In this document: one piece after another, positions 12,034 through 21,452 of the stretch
Layout: every line of letters begins with the position of its first letter
Position numbering within the stretch: the stretch's first letter is position 1
Assembly: GCF_030518235.1 (NCBI RefSeq)
Contig: NZ_JAULSA010000011.1
Span: 1-64,000 of the forward strand
Source of the DNA: Saccharibacillus sp. CPCC 101409
GTDB taxonomy: Bacteria > Bacillota > Bacilli > Paenibacillales > Paenibacillaceae
Reading direction: 5' to 3'
DNA: 64,000 nt
Program-made: the position numbers and the translations under genes
The notes under the pieces: generated by a model
Database searches by the model: none
The model's input: the letters and a program-made list of their open reading frames with translations, nothing else
What the model was told of the DNA's origin: nothing

Positions 12034-14496
12034 ATGAAGGGCGGGGGCAATTTGAATAAAAAAAAGCAAATTCCTCAATATAAAGTTCCCTTTTATACAC
12101 TGCAAGTAATTTGGGCGATTCTTATTTTGTTTTTAATCTGGGCGCCTTTTCAACACGGGTTATTCACCGGGCAGCAGCTGATTTTTATGCGTCCGGTCTA
12201 CTTTTCTTCAGTGGTGTCCGGTCTGCTAATGATATTAATCCTATTCCGTTTTCGCAGCGAACTCCGCATAGATGGCGGGCGAGGAGCAGCAGCGGCAGCA
12301 GTTTTGCTTCTTCCTTTTGCTTATACGCTCGCTTTGGTGCGCGCAGCTTCGTTTTATATGGCTTCGGACGCTATCCTGATCAGTTTGACTCTCGCGCACT
12401 TTTTCATCATTGGGCTGTATCTATTCAGACATTCTTCGGCTCGCCGGGCCGTTACGGGAACCTTAATCGGCAGCGGCGCTTTGATCGTAATCTTCGGGTT
12501 GATGAATTGGTTGGGCGCTCAGAAGTTTGCGGGCAAAGCGGTTGGCTGGTTCTCGAACGCCGTATTGTCAAACGGTACCTATCAAGATGCCGTACTGGTT
12601 AATTTGGAACAGCGTCGTTTAACCTCCGTCTTCCAATATCCGAATACGTACGCCGCATTCTTGACAGCTCTTCTGATGGCCTTACTGTTTTCAATTCCTC
12701 GTTCGAGCGTAAAAATCCGTTTTTTCCAAGGCGCTCTACTGGTTCCAATATCGATCTCTTTGCTGCTAACCGCTTCACGCGGCGGGCTGCTTGCACTTCC
12801 TCTTTCTTTTCTTCTGCTGCTTGCAATGCTTAAACCGCTCAAACAAATATGGACGCTGGCACTGCTGCTGCCTTCCGCACTTTTTACTCTTCTCGTATTC
12901 CTTCCTTTTCGAACGCTCGGCATAGGGCTCCAGCAGCAATTCGACGGACGCGATGCCGCAGCGGCCTGGTCCCTACTTCTGGCGGCATCGTTTGCCAACG
13001 GTGCGGCAGTGATGCTGATTCACAGACTTAAGCCTGAGAAATTAGAAACGAGGCTTCCTGCTCTGCTTGCCCGAAAGCGGGCAAATCTTTGGATTCCATC
13101 GATACTGCTCTTGACTTTCATCACTGCGATCGGATTGCTGCTCGGAACCGGGATGAGGCGCATGCTTCCGATATCCTTACAAACCAGCCTGCAGGCGCTG
13201 GATATTCAACAGCGCAGCGCGGCGGAGCGTTTGATGTTCTACCGGGATTCAATCGGCTTATTTCGGGACTATCCGATAACCGGCGCCGGCGGCGGTGCCT
13301 GGGCGACTCTATACCCCAAATATCAGAGTCTTCCGTACGAAACAAGTCAAACGCATAATTACTTGCTTCAAAGTTTGAACGAAACCGGACTAGTCGGATT
13401 GTTATCTTTGATCTTTCTCCTTGGTCTTGTATTCTTCGGTTTTATCAGGCAGCTAGGTCAAACAGTCGAAACGCAAAAAGAAGAAAAATTCATCTTCGCC
13501 GCCATAGCATTGCCCCTCCTGGTCCACAGCATGCTGGATTTCGACATGAGCTATCTGTATATTGGAATATTGACTTTTTTATCTCTCGGCGGAATGGCGT
13601 CTTCATTGGAGGACGGCGTTTTTTTTAAACCTCCCAAAGTAAATATATGGAGTTACGTTTATAAAACGTCATTGTTGGTAGGAAGTTTAATTGCTATTAT
13701 AATGGGCGCAAGATTTCTTGCAGCAGCGAATGCCGCTCAGCAAGCTACCGCTATTATGCAAAGCGGCGGACAACTGGAGTACTCTTCACTCCGCAGGTCG
13801 ATTGATCGTACGCTAAATATTCGACTTTATCCCGATATCGCAATCCAACTTGCGGTTCTCCTCCAGAACAGTTACGAGCAGAATCCGGAGCCCGCTTTGC
13901 TTGAAGAAGCAAGTCGTCTGCTGATTCAAATTTACGATAACGAACCGTTTAATCGGTCCGTTATTCAACGGCTGGTTAACGGCTATTCTCTGGCGGGCCA
14001 GAAAGATCGGGCGCTCGAATTTGCAGAAGCCGGAGTTGATAAACTCCAATGGAACACGACCGTATATGAACAGACAGTCACTTTATCTTATACGCTGGGC
14101 GAGCAGGCGTTGGCCCGAAAAAACCGGAAAGAAGCCAGCTATTATTTCGATAAGGGCATCCGCGCATATCAAAAAATGGAGGCGCTCGCCAAACAGTGGC
14201 AGGCTGCCCCGCTCGATGTCCGTCCGGCTCAAACGTTCGTAGTCACGCCGGGCATCATCCTGAATGTCGGAAAAATGATGTATTTGTCCGGCAGCCCTGT
14301 CCAGGCCGCCGAAGTGTTCAAACCGCAGCTTGCCGCTCTTGATTATACCGTCGCTTCCGATCGCGAAATAGCCTGCTGGTATATAGCGGCGCTTCGAGCC
14401 GCCGGAAGCGAAGATAAGCTTATCTATCAAACGTTACTCTCGGCCGATCCGTCGGCTGAAGTGCTAGTTGAACAGATAACCGCCTTGAAGCCCTGA
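12034..14496 (+). CDS. O-antigen ligase/polymerase-like protein (Wzy-C) with TPR tail
   Basis: An 820-residue membrane protein. The first 540 or so residues are hydrophobic with about twelve membrane segments. They include RLTSVFQYPNTYAAFL (about 190-205), TASRGGLLALP (about 248) and a large outer loop DYPITGAGGGAWATLYPKYQ followed by ETSQTHNYLLQSLNETG, the signature of the Wzy_C/WaaL family. The C-terminal 230 residues are soluble and helical (AGQKDRALEFAEAGVDKL and a KEASYYFDKGIRAY segment), resembling TPR repeats. Such fusions polymerise or ligate lipid-linked glycans outside the membrane. The ATG at 12034 lacks a clear ribosome site; a TTG at 12052 has AAGGG 10 bases upstream and is a real alternative. 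It begins the AT-rich island. Confidence 0.85.
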   Translation: MKGGGNLNKKKQIPQYKVPFYTLQVIWAILILFLIWAPFQHGLFTGQQLIFMRPVYFSSVVSGLLMILILFRFRSELRIDGGRGAAAAAVLLLPFAYTLALVRAASFYMASDAILISLTLAHFFIIGLYLFRHSSARRAVTGTLIGSGALIVIFGLMNWLGAQKFAGKAVGWFSNAVLSNGTYQDAVLVNLEQRRLTSVFQYPNTYAAFLTALLMALLFSIPRSSVKIRFFQGALLVPISISLLLTASRGGLLALPLSFLLLLAMLKPLKQIWTLALLLPSALFTLLVFLPFRTLGIGLQQQFDGRDAAAAWSLLLAASFANGAAVMLIHRLKPEKLETRLPALLARKRANLWIPSILLLTFITAIGLLLGTGMRRMLPISLQTSLQALDIQQRSAAERLMFYRDSIGLFRDYPITGAGGGAWATLYPKYQSLPYETSQTHNYLLQSLNETGLVGLLSLIFLLGLVFFGFIRQLGQTVETQKEEKFIFAAIALPLLVHSMLDFDMSYLYIGILTFLSLGGMASSLEDGVFFKPPKVNIWSYVYKTSLLVGSLIAIIMGARFLAAANAAQQATAIMQSGGQLEYSSLRRSIDRTLNIRLYPDIAIQLAVLLQNSYEQNPEPALLEEASRLLIQIYDNEPFNRSVIQRLVNGYSLAGQKDRALEFAEAGVDKLQWNTTVYEQTVTLSYTLGEQALARKNRKEASYYFDKGIRAYQKMEALAKQWQAAPLDVRPAQTFVVTPGIILNVGKMMYLSGSPVQAAEVFKPQLAALDYTVASDREIACWYIAALRAAGSEDKLIYQTLLSADPSAEVLVEQITALKP

Positions 14497-14511
14497 AAAT
14501 GGAGGCCCCCA

Positions 14512-15402
14512 ATGAATGAAAAATTCGATTTCGATCAGCTGTTTCAGGCTTTGCATAAAGGCAAAAAAATCATTGCGGCATTTGCGGTCGCGACGTTTTT
14601 AATCAGCTTTGCTTTGACTTGGCTGTTTATTAAACCTTCTTATGTCGCAACGGCACGGATTACCGTAAATACCCTCGGAGATGCCGGTGAAATTCTGTAC
14701 CTTAGCGTCAACCTCGAATCGCTGTCCGATCAGCTTCGAAGCGACATTTCGTTGGAACGAATTCATCGAAAGTTAGACGATCCTGCCTATACGCGAAAAA
14801 AGCTCAATTCGGCAATTTTTTTTGAAACTTATCCTAATCTGAATTCCGTTGAATTATCCGCTAAAGCCCCAAGTCCCGAACAGGCCGCCAGACTGGCCAA
14901 TTTATCTGCGGAAGAATTTGCCAATCTGGCAGAAGTAAACTCACTGCTGAATTCGCTGGTCAAAGATAATCAATATCAGATTTCAATTCAGGAGCAGCTT
15001 GCTGGAAAAAAAGCGGAGGAACAGGCCTTTAAGCAAAGCCTAGATAAAGCGGCAGAAGAAAAAATCGATAGTGCCGATTATTCGGAGCTTCAGAAACAAC
15101 ATGGAGCGGCTCGACTGGAAACGCTGCATCTGCAGGCAGAGTACGAGGAGTCCGTAAAGCAAACGGCTCGTAAACAACATGAAATATCCGAACTTCAGAA
15201 TACGTCTTTGTCGGAAGAACTTCAAACCGAACAACCCGAGCGGCAGACGGACGATCTTCAAGCCATTGCAGTATTTCCGGCGTCCGCGCCGCAGGAGCCC
15301 GAGAGCGTTCCGCACATCCTGTTCGCCTTGTTGTCTTCATGTTCGGCAGCACTGATCGGTGTTTTGTATTCTCTGCTCAAATATCCTTCCGGAAAAAGTT
15401 GA
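14512..15402 (+). CDS. Wzz/YveK-like polysaccharide chain-length protein
   Basis: A 296-residue protein with a membrane segment near each end (about residues 20-42 and 270-288) and an extracellular helical middle with coiled-coil character (EEYEESVKQT-like heptads, KKAEEQAFKQSLDKAAEEK). This is the layout of Wzz/YveK polysaccharide co-polymerases, which set polymer length. FIKPSYVATARITVN follows the first helix, as in the family. No cognate tyrosine kinase (YveL/CapB type) is encoded beside it. GGAGG lies 6 bases upstream of the ATG. It sits between a Wzy-C type protein and a GT2 gene. Confidence 0.8.
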   Translation: MNEKFDFDQLFQALHKGKKIIAAFAVATFLISFALTWLFIKPSYVATARITVNTLGDAGEILYLSVNLESLSDQLRSDISLERIHRKLDDPAYTRKKLNSAIFFETYPNLNSVELSAKAPSPEQAARLANLSAEEFANLAEVNSLLNSLVKDNQYQISIQEQLAGKKAEEQAFKQSLDKAAEEKIDSADYSELQKQHGAARLETLHLQAEYEESVKQTARKQHEISELQNTSLSEELQTEQPERQTDDLQAIAVFPASAPQEPESVPHILFALLSSCSAALIGVLYSLLKYPSGKS

Positions 15403-15411
15403 GGTGATTCC

Positions 15412-16377
15412 ATGTCGTTGCATCCTTCAGAAAAACAACCGTTGGTTACCATTATTACGCCCGCTTATAATCAGGCCGAATTTCTGGAAGAAACGATTGA
15501 CAGCGTGCTGGCGCAGCGATACCCGCATATTGAATATATCGTGATTGACGACGGCTCTACCGATACAACTCCCGAAGTTCTTGGCCGATATAAAAACCGC
15601 GTCCGTATTATCAGTCAATCGAACCTCGGACAGTCTTTGACTCTGAACCAGGGATGGAGTCTGGCCAACGGCGAGATTGTCGGTTATTTAAGTTCCGACG
15701 ATATCCTGCATCCCTGGTCGGTAGAAGAAACAGTGAATGCTCTGCTCTCAAGTCCGGAAGCGGTGGTTGCTTTCCCGGATTGTGATTTGATCGACCCCAA
15801 TTCCCGTACGATTCGAAGCTCGATTTGTCGCGAATTCGATTACGAAGCACTGGTCCGGGATCAGGAATGTTATATCGGAGTAGGCGCTTTATTCAAAAGA
15901 GATCTGCTCGAACGCGTCGGAGGCTGGAGGCCGGATCTTGTACTTGCTCCGGACCGTGAATTCTGGATGAGGGCGGGACTGATCGGATCATTTATTATGG
16001 CGCCTCGTGTCTGCGCGCTGTATAGAATGCATCCCAAATCCCTGTCTTATTTCAAGATCGACGAGTACTCGGCTACCGAATATGTACGGGTCATGGATGC
16101 TTATTTCCGGCGAGACGATGTTCCGGATACGTTGCTTCGGCAGAAATGCGTATGCTACGGTAACGCGCATCTGGTATCGGCCCGAATTCATTTGCGGGGC
16201 GGGCGTATGAAGCGATGTGTGGAGGAGATCAAAACCGCTTATTCTTACAATAATAAAATCCGGCTCGGCCCGGCTTTATTAATGATGCTCCGCACTTCCG
16301 TAAGCCGTTCGATGCATCGGATGATATGGAACGCTCGCAAGCTTGCATCAAAGAAAAATGGAGGTTCGCAATCATGA
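15412..16377 (+). CDS. GT2 family glycosyltransferase
   Basis: A 321-residue GT-A glycosyltransferase without membrane helices. PLVTIITPAYNQAEFLEETIDSVLAQ is the typical N-terminal strand-helix, VIDDGSTDTTPE the nucleotide loop, and YLSSDDILHP the DxD-like metal site. GGWRPDLVLAPDREFWMRAG carries the likely catalytic base region. It is clearly paralogous to the GT2 at 29040-29963 (shared SNLGQS/ANIGQS, TLNQGW/TLNKGW, YLSSDD/YLSADD and ALYRMH/ALYRVH segments), and each copy stands next to a Wzy-like gene. Donor and acceptor sugars are unknown. RBS GAGGTG precedes the ATG. Confidence 0.9.
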   Translation: MSLHPSEKQPLVTIITPAYNQAEFLEETIDSVLAQRYPHIEYIVIDDGSTDTTPEVLGRYKNRVRIISQSNLGQSLTLNQGWSLANGEIVGYLSSDDILHPWSVEETVNALLSSPEAVVAFPDCDLIDPNSRTIRSSICREFDYEALVRDQECYIGVGALFKRDLLERVGGWRPDLVLAPDREFWMRAGLIGSFIMAPRVCALYRMHPKSLSYFKIDEYSATEYVRVMDAYFRRDDVPDTLLRQKCVCYGNAHLVSARIHLRGGRMKRCVEEIKTAYSYNNKIRLGPALLMMLRTSVSRSMHRMIWNARKLASKKNGGSQS

Positions 16378-17669
16378 ACTCCATTCTCGTATACGCTCTT
16401 TATACACTGAGCCTTCTGCTTACTCTTATTCCTTTGTTGTTAATCTTATTGACGAAAACGATCCGGCTTTACTTTGTTTACTTCATTGCCGTTTCCGGAT
16501 TTCTATTTCTGAATCTAATCGGATCCCTGTCTTCGCGTATCGAACCCAAGATGCCCGAGTACTATGCCGTTTACTTTTTTGTGTCGATAATTTTCTTTCT
16601 CTTTTTCCTGATTCTTGTGCAGATTCGCCGCCGCTTCGTCAAAAGAACTCTTTCAACAGAGAAGGCGTCGAATACCGAATTTCCCGGTTTCCGGATATAC
16701 GTTATCATTCTGTTTACCATAGCGTGTATATCGGTATTGTTATGCTCCTTGCTGTTAAGCCCGCCCCTGCTTCTTCGCTTCGATCTTTACGGACAGTGGA
16801 ATGTGCTCGTCGACGAACGCGTGAGCATTGTCCTTTCCCCAAAATTCCACTGGTACGCACTTGGAATGTTCGAAGTCCCTTTATTTTTGGTGGTTCTTGC
16901 TTTTTCGGCCTATGCCGGAAGGAAACGGCTTCAGTTAAACATACCTCCCCGTTTCAGACACGGGATTTTCTCGATTGTCGCGGCTTCGATCTTATTTTCT
17001 CTTCTTCTGCTGAATAAGCAGTATGTCATGTATTTGTTTGCTTCGCTGGTATTCATCGTCGCGATTTACTCCAAGCGTCTGCCGTTAGTACGTATCGCCA
17101 TTGCCGTTTTCGGTTCGTTCGTTCTTTTGATGCTTCTGTATATCGTTTATATGGGCGTCGATTCCTTGCCTTATTTGTCCGGCATTATCATCCATCGTAT
17201 TTTCGAGGTATATCCTTTGGCTGCCGCAATCATGTTTCGAATTTTCCCTGCACAGCATCCGTTTCTTGACGGAACTTCGGTCGTGAACTTGTTCGGTCTA
17301 TTCCCTTATACGCCGGTCAGCGTAGCAGATATGATCTACCCTTATATTTATGGCAATACGGGATACGGCAGCGCGCCGCTCCCGGCATTATTCGAAAACT
17401 ATGCAAACTGGGGATGGGCCGGGATCGTATGGGGGACAGCGATAATTTGCGGCGTGATTCTTGCGGGTACTCTTTTATCCTGGACATCGAATTTTTTTCA
17501 TTTTTCAGTGGCTGTATACATCGGAGTAAAAACGATTTTGTTCTGGCAGGCTCCTTTCTGGTTTGGAACGCTTGAACCCACGCTTATTTTTATGATTGCG
17601 ATGCTGTACGTTCTGTACTTTTTTATCACTTGGCTGCATAAGTTTTTTCGCGGCGCTCGCTTTAAATAA
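16374..17669 (+). CDS. Wzy-like oligosaccharide repeat-unit polymerase, copy A
   Basis: A 431-residue integral membrane protein with about eleven hydrophobic helices and one large outer loop containing HRIFEVYPLAAAIMFRIFP, LDGTSVVNLFGLFPY and FENYANWGWAGIVWG. Size and topology fit Wzy repeat-unit polymerases, which have little sequence conservation. The protein at 27709-29013 shares the same loop pattern (FHRLFEVYAWGGA, LHGTSFVN, YENYVNFGWWGI), so they are paralogues. The start at 16374 (MNSILVY) has GGAGG 9 bases upstream and overlaps the GT2 stop as ATGA. It ends four bases from the convergent sugar-transferase gene. Confidence 0.75.
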   Translation: MNSILVYALYTLSLLLTLIPLLLILLTKTIRLYFVYFIAVSGFLFLNLIGSLSSRIEPKMPEYYAVYFFVSIIFFLFFLILVQIRRRFVKRTLSTEKASNTEFPGFRIYVIILFTIACISVLLCSLLLSPPLLLRFDLYGQWNVLVDERVSIVLSPKFHWYALGMFEVPLFLVVLAFSAYAGRKRLQLNIPPRFRHGIFSIVAASILFSLLLLNKQYVMYLFASLVFIVAIYSKRLPLVRIAIAVFGSFVLLMLLYIVYMGVDSLPYLSGIIIHRIFEVYPLAAAIMFRIFPAQHPFLDGTSVVNLFGLFPYTPVSVADMIYPYIYGNTGYGSAPLPALFENYANWGWAGIVWGTAIICGVILAGTLLSWTSNFFHFSVAVYIGVKTILFWQAPFWFGTLEPTLIFMIAMLYVLYFFITWLHKFFRGARFK

Positions 17670-17673
17670 AAAC

Positions 17674-18246
17674 TCAACCTTTGATGTTTACGCCGCGAAT
17701 AACAGAACCGAAAGTCTGGACAAGAATACGCGCATCGAGACAAAACGACATATTCCGCACATAAAAAAGATCATACTCCAGCTTCAGGATATCGTTTATG
17801 GAATCTCTCCCCAGAACCTGCGCGTATCCGGTCAAACCGGGCTTTGCCTCTACGATTCCCAGCCCAATCCGTTTTTCGTTAAGCCAGTACTGATTGTAAA
17901 GCGAAGGCCGAGGGCCGACAAACGACATTTCCCCGCGTAAAATATTGATCAACTGCGGAAGTTCGTCGAGACTCGTCCGGCGCAAAAGACCACCGATTCG
18001 AGTCAGATAGCGGCATGGTTCTTCAATTAAATCGGTAGCCAGCTCGGGCGTGCCGACTCGCATCGTTCGAAATTTGAGAATCGTAAAAAATCGTCCCGAC
18101 TGTCCCAGTCTCCGCTGCATAAAGAAAACGGGGCCGGACGATTCCAACCGAATTGAAACGGCAACGATCAGAAGCAGAGGACTTAGCAGGACGATAAGCA
18201 AAAGCGCGGCTGCCGGATCGAAGAATGCTTTAACCCCTCTGTACAT
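17674..18246 (-). CDS. Priming sugar-phosphate transferase (PglC/WreU type)
   Basis: A 190-residue monotopic membrane enzyme of the bacterial sugar transferase family that puts the first phospho-sugar on undecaprenyl phosphate. It has a single N-terminal hydrophobic helix (about 10-32) and then the catalytic core: FFMQRRLGQSGRFFTILKFRTM, LRRTSLDELPQLINILRGEM, SFVGPRPSLYNQ and KPGLTGYAQVLGRD. It lacks the extra N-terminal helices of WbaP, so it is the short PglC/WreU form. Next to it is a WbpV/WreQ-like reductase, and further up a WbpM-like dehydratase, so the primer sugar is probably QuiNAc. It is the last gene of the minus-strand operon; AAAGGAG lies 10 bases upstream of its ATG. Confidence 0.9.
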   Translation of the reverse strand: MYRGVKAFFDPAAALLLIVLLSPLLLIVAVSIRLESSGPVFFMQRRLGQSGRFFTILKFRTMRVGTPELATDLIEEPCRYLTRIGGLLRRTSLDELPQLINILRGEMSFVGPRPSLYNQYWLNEKRIGLGIVEAKPGLTGYAQVLGRDSINDILKLEYDLFYVRNMSFCLDARILVQTFGSVIRGVNIKG

Positions 18247-18251
18247 ACTGC

Positions 18252-19202
18252 TCAGGCTCCTTTACGGGTTCGGATATACCATTCGACCGTCTGTTCAATC
18301 CCTTCTTTGAAAGTGTAAGGAGGCTTCCAACCCAGTTCTTCCTTAAATGAAACGTCACCGATAACGAGCGATCCGGTCAGACGTTCGACAAGCGCCTCGC
18401 GGCCGATTAATCGGCCGGCCGAAAGAAGCAGCTGAGGCGGAAAAGAAAACAGTCTGGCTTTTTTGCCTGCGGCATGAGCCAAAGAACGAATTAGTTCGAC
18501 CGTTGAAATATCCTGAAAATCCGATACCGGGTAAATTTGTTTTGTGGGTCTATCGGCTTTTATTCCGTAAGCGAGCGCATCGGTCAAATTATTCACAAAA
18601 ATAAAACTTCGGAGATTATCGATTCGAGCGAGCGGCAGCGGCATTCCGGTCTGAATCAGCCGCAGAAGCTGTAAAAAATTCGCGCGCACTTCGGGTCCGT
18701 ATACAAGGCACGGCCTGATAATCAGTACTTCCATTCCGGAACGCGCCGATAATTCAAGCAGCTTGAGCTCGGCCTCTCTTTTGCTTAACGAATAAAAATC
18801 GCTGTTCGACGGCTCTTCACAAAAAAGATCCCGCTCCGGCACTTCGTTCGCTTTGATAGAACTTACAAACAGAAAGCGCCTGACGCCGGCTGCGGCCGCT
18901 TGCTCCGCAAGCCTGCAGGTCAGCTCGACATTTGCTTCTCTGAATTCCGTCAGCGGATCGGACGAAAGCTCTCGAACCTGGTGCACGCGAGCAGCAAGGT
19001 GTACGACGGTTTGCAGTCCTTCCATTAAATGAGCCGCATCGGCCGTCAGGTTCGGACATATATGAATTCTTGAATCCGCTACGGGTAAATCCCGGCATGG
19101 ACGTCTTACCGCCGCGAGCACTTCGTAGCCGCGCGACGTTAAGTCGGCGCATAAGCGGCGCCCAACGAAGCCGTTCGCTCCCGTTACCATAACCTTTTCC
19201 AT
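18252..19202 (-). CDS. SDR nucleotide-sugar 4-ketoreductase, WbpV/WreQ-like
   Basis: A 316-residue extended SDR. MVTGANGFVGRRL is the NAD(P)-binding Gly motif, VVHLAARVHQVREL follows, FVSSIKAN is on the active-site strand, and YSLSK is the YxxxK catalytic pair. The segment VRANFLQLLRLIQTGMPLPL with NLRSFIFVNNLTDAL is characteristic of WbpV-type enzymes, which reduce UDP-4-keto-6-deoxy-GlcNAc to UDP-QuiNAc. Coupling to the priming transferase downstream (5-base gap) and to a WbpM/PglF-like dehydratase at 23616 fits UDP-QuiNAc synthesis. GGGGAGG lies 5 bases upstream of the start. Substrate assignment is inference by family resemblance. Confidence 0.8.
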   Translation of the reverse strand: MEKVMVTGANGFVGRRLCADLTSRGYEVLAAVRRPCRDLPVADSRIHICPNLTADAAHLMEGLQTVVHLAARVHQVRELSSDPLTEFREANVELTCRLAEQAAAAGVRRFLFVSSIKANEVPERDLFCEEPSNSDFYSLSKREAELKLLELSARSGMEVLIIRPCLVYGPEVRANFLQLLRLIQTGMPLPLARIDNLRSFIFVNNLTDALAYGIKADRPTKQIYPVSDFQDISTVELIRSLAHAAGKKARLFSFPPQLLLSAGRLIGREALVERLTGSLVIGDVSFKEELGWKPPYTFKEGIEQTVEWYIRTRKGA

Positions 19203-19223
19203 ATCGTCCTCCCCTTCGGCGTT

Positions 19224-20345
19224 TTATTTATGCCAGACTGTGCGATTTACGTAATGCGTATAGCTCAGGATAATCTTCAGCACTTTCCACGACAATCCGT
19301 CTGCTTCGTAATCCGGTACGATTCGATAAGGAGACGGATTGCTTTCGAATGCCGAAACGGCTGCTTCGATCGCGGACAGAACCTCCTCGCGACGCAGGCC
19401 GGACATAATAAGCGTCCCTTCGTCCATGCCTTCGGGACGCTCATGCGCTTGACGAAGCGTCACGGCCGGAAATTGCAGCAGCGAAGCCTCTTCGGTGATT
19501 GTGCCGCTGTCCGACAGCGTGCAGTAAGCGTACTTTTGCAAATGAATATAATCGAAAAAGCCGAGCGGCTTGAGAAAACGAAGTTTCTCATCGCGGTGCG
19601 CGTCTTCCAACGTTTCGAGCTTTTTTCGGGTACGCGGATGAGTCGATACAATCAACGTCCGGTCGTAACGCTTCGCAACCGCTCCGAGCGTTTGCAATAT
19701 TTCGCGAAGCCGTTCATCCGAATCGACATTTTCTTCGCGATGTATGCTAACGACGAAATATTCGTTTTTCTTCAGTTCGAGTTCTTCAAGTATGCGCGAA
19801 TTTAGAATATCCGGCCGGTAATGCGTCAATACTTCTTTCATACTCGAGCCTACTTTAATGATCGTCTCCGGACGAATCCCTTCGGCAAGCAAATACCGCC
19901 TGGCATGTTCGGTGATCGTCATATTGATATCGCTTAGATGGTCTACGATTTTGCGATTGCTTTCTTCGGGAACTCTCTGATCGAACGAGCGATTTCCGGC
20001 TTCCATATGAAAAATGGGGATTTTCCGCTTTTTGGCGGAGATTGCCGACAAACAGCTGTTAGTATCTCCATAAAGCAGCAGCGCATCCGGTTTTTCGTTC
20101 TCGAACAAAAGATCCGCGCCCGAGATTACACCCGAAATCGTTTGGGCCGCCGTGTTTCCGGCCGCTTCAAGAAAAAAATCCGGTTTTCTTATGCGCATTT
20201 GACTGAAGAATATTTCGTTCAGTTCATAATCGTAGTTTTGTCCCGTATGGACCAGAATATGATCCATATGCTGATCCAGCAACGGGATAACACGCGAAAG
20301 CTTGATGATTTCAGGCCGCGTTCCGACAATAGTCATGACTTTCAC
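19224..20345 (-). CDS. Non-hydrolysing UDP-GlcNAc 2-epimerase family (WbvD/FnlC/CapG-like)
   Basis: A 373-residue GT-B fold epimerase. MKVMTIVGTRPEIIKLSRV, HTGQNYDYELNEIFF, YGDTNSC, HMEAGNRSFD (with the key Asp/Glu/His region), PEESNRKIVDHLSD and the LSDSGTITEEAS nucleotide site are the family hallmarks. Together with the next two genes upstream it forms the trio that turns UDP-GlcNAc into a 6-deoxy-L-amino sugar nucleotide (L-FucNAc or L-QuiNAc); in that pathway this enzyme does the C2 epimerisation. The start is GTG (20343-20345) with AGGAGGAG 6 bases upstream. Confidence 0.9.
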   Translation of the reverse strand: MKVMTIVGTRPEIIKLSRVIPLLDQHMDHILVHTGQNYDYELNEIFFSQMRIRKPDFFLEAAGNTAAQTISGVISGADLLFENEKPDALLLYGDTNSCLSAISAKKRKIPIFHMEAGNRSFDQRVPEESNRKIVDHLSDINMTITEHARRYLLAEGIRPETIIKVGSSMKEVLTHYRPDILNSRILEELELKKNEYFVVSIHREENVDSDERLREILQTLGAVAKRYDRTLIVSTHPRTRKKLETLEDAHRDEKLRFLKPLGFFDYIHLQKYAYCTLSDSGTITEEASLLQFPAVTLRQAHERPEGMDEGTLIMSGLRREEVLSAIEAAVSAFESNPSPYRIVPDYEADGLSWKVLKIILSYTHYVNRTVWHK

Positions 20346-20381
20346 CTTTTGCTCCTCCTCTCTATCCCGATCGATTGTCGT

Positions 20382-21452
20382 TTATCGCAGCAGCTCCGAT
20401 TGGACATCGTATTCACTGCGGCTCGACGCCAATAATCCATGTTTGTTCAAGAGTTCGATCGTACCCGGCAAATCCAGCACGGTATCCGCCGAACTGAATT
20501 CCTTTTCGAGCAGCTTGGGCTGTGCTTGTATCCCGCTCAATTCCGGAAGAGAAGAGCGAATTGAAAAATAATCACCGTGAGGGATCGTGTAGTAAGCCTC
20601 TTCTTCCGAGATCAGGATTTCGTGCATCTTCTCTCCCGGCCGAATTCCTGTAGAACACACTTCGATATCGCGGTCTCCGATTAACGCCCTGGCTATATTA
20701 AATACAGTAGCGGAGAATGCGCGGGGAACGACGGTATCGCCCGGCAGCGCCCATTCCACCGCTTCAAATACCGTATCTACCGCTTCATTCAGACTGAGCA
20801 GAAAACGAGTCATTTCCGGCAGCGTGACGGTAACCGGTCCTCCGTGCAGAATCTGATTGCGAAACAATGGAATAACCGAGCCTCTTGAAGCCAGTACATT
20901 GCCGTAACGCACACATACGAACCTGGTGTCTTTATTCAGAACATTGGCCGAAAGAAGAATTTTTTCTTGAAGCGACTTAGTCATTCCCATAACGTTAACC
21001 GGCTTGCATGCTTTGTCGGTACTTACACCCACCACCGTCTGTACCGGGTAATCATTTTCCGTGATCGCCTGCACAATATTCGAAGCGCCCGTAACATTAG
21101 TCATAACGGCTTGCATAGGGAAATATTCACAGGTTGGTACCTGTTTAAGCGCCGCCGCATTAATTACGATATCGGCGTTCTTGAGTACCGAGCATACGTC
21201 TCTGTAATCTCGAACGTCGCCGATGCGAAACTCGAGACGCTGCATGAAGTTGCGGTAAATGACCTCATCCGTTGTGACCGAACGATTTTGAAACATCAGT
21301 CTCATCTCGTGCTGCTTGGCTTCGTCTCTTGAAAACACAATGATCTTGCGCGGGGTTCCTTTTTCGCCTCCCAACAAACGACGAACCAGCGTCTTTCCGA
21401 GCGATCCGGTCCCTCCCGTGACAACGACCGTTTTATCTTCAAATATAGACAT
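20382..21452 (-). CDS. UDP-GlcNAc 4,6-dehydratase (5-epimerising), CapE/FnlA/WbvB-like
   Basis: A 356-residue soluble SDR. VVVTGGTGSLGKTLVRRLL is the cofactor-binding loop, VFSRDEAKQHEMR is conserved in CapE/FnlA, AALKQVPTCEYFP follows, and GVSTDKACKPVNVMGMTKSLQEK carries the catalytic Thr/Asp/Lys and the Met-x3-Lys that replaces Tyr-x3-Lys in this class. TGIRPGEKMHE is near the C-terminus. It converts UDP-GlcNAc to a 4-keto-6-deoxy-L-hexose intermediate. The start at 21452 (MSIFEDK) has GGGGG 9 bases upstream, while the ATG at 21461 abuts it. It overlaps the upstream gene by 14 bases. Confidence 0.9.
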   Translation of the reverse strand: MSIFEDKTVVVTGGTGSLGKTLVRRLLGGEKGTPRKIIVFSRDEAKQHEMRLMFQNRSVTTDEVIYRNFMQRLEFRIGDVRDYRDVCSVLKNADIVINAAALKQVPTCEYFPMQAVMTNVTGASNIVQAITENDYPVQTVVGVSTDKACKPVNVMGMTKSLQEKILLSANVLNKDTRFVCVRYGNVLASRGSVIPLFRNQILHGGPVTVTLPEMTRFLLSLNEAVDTVFEAVEWALPGDTVVPRAFSATVFNIARALIGDRDIEVCSTGIRPGEKMHEILISEEEAYYTIPHGDYFSIRSSLPELSGIQAQPKLLEKEFSSADTVLDLPGTIELLNKHGLLASSRSEYDVQSELLR

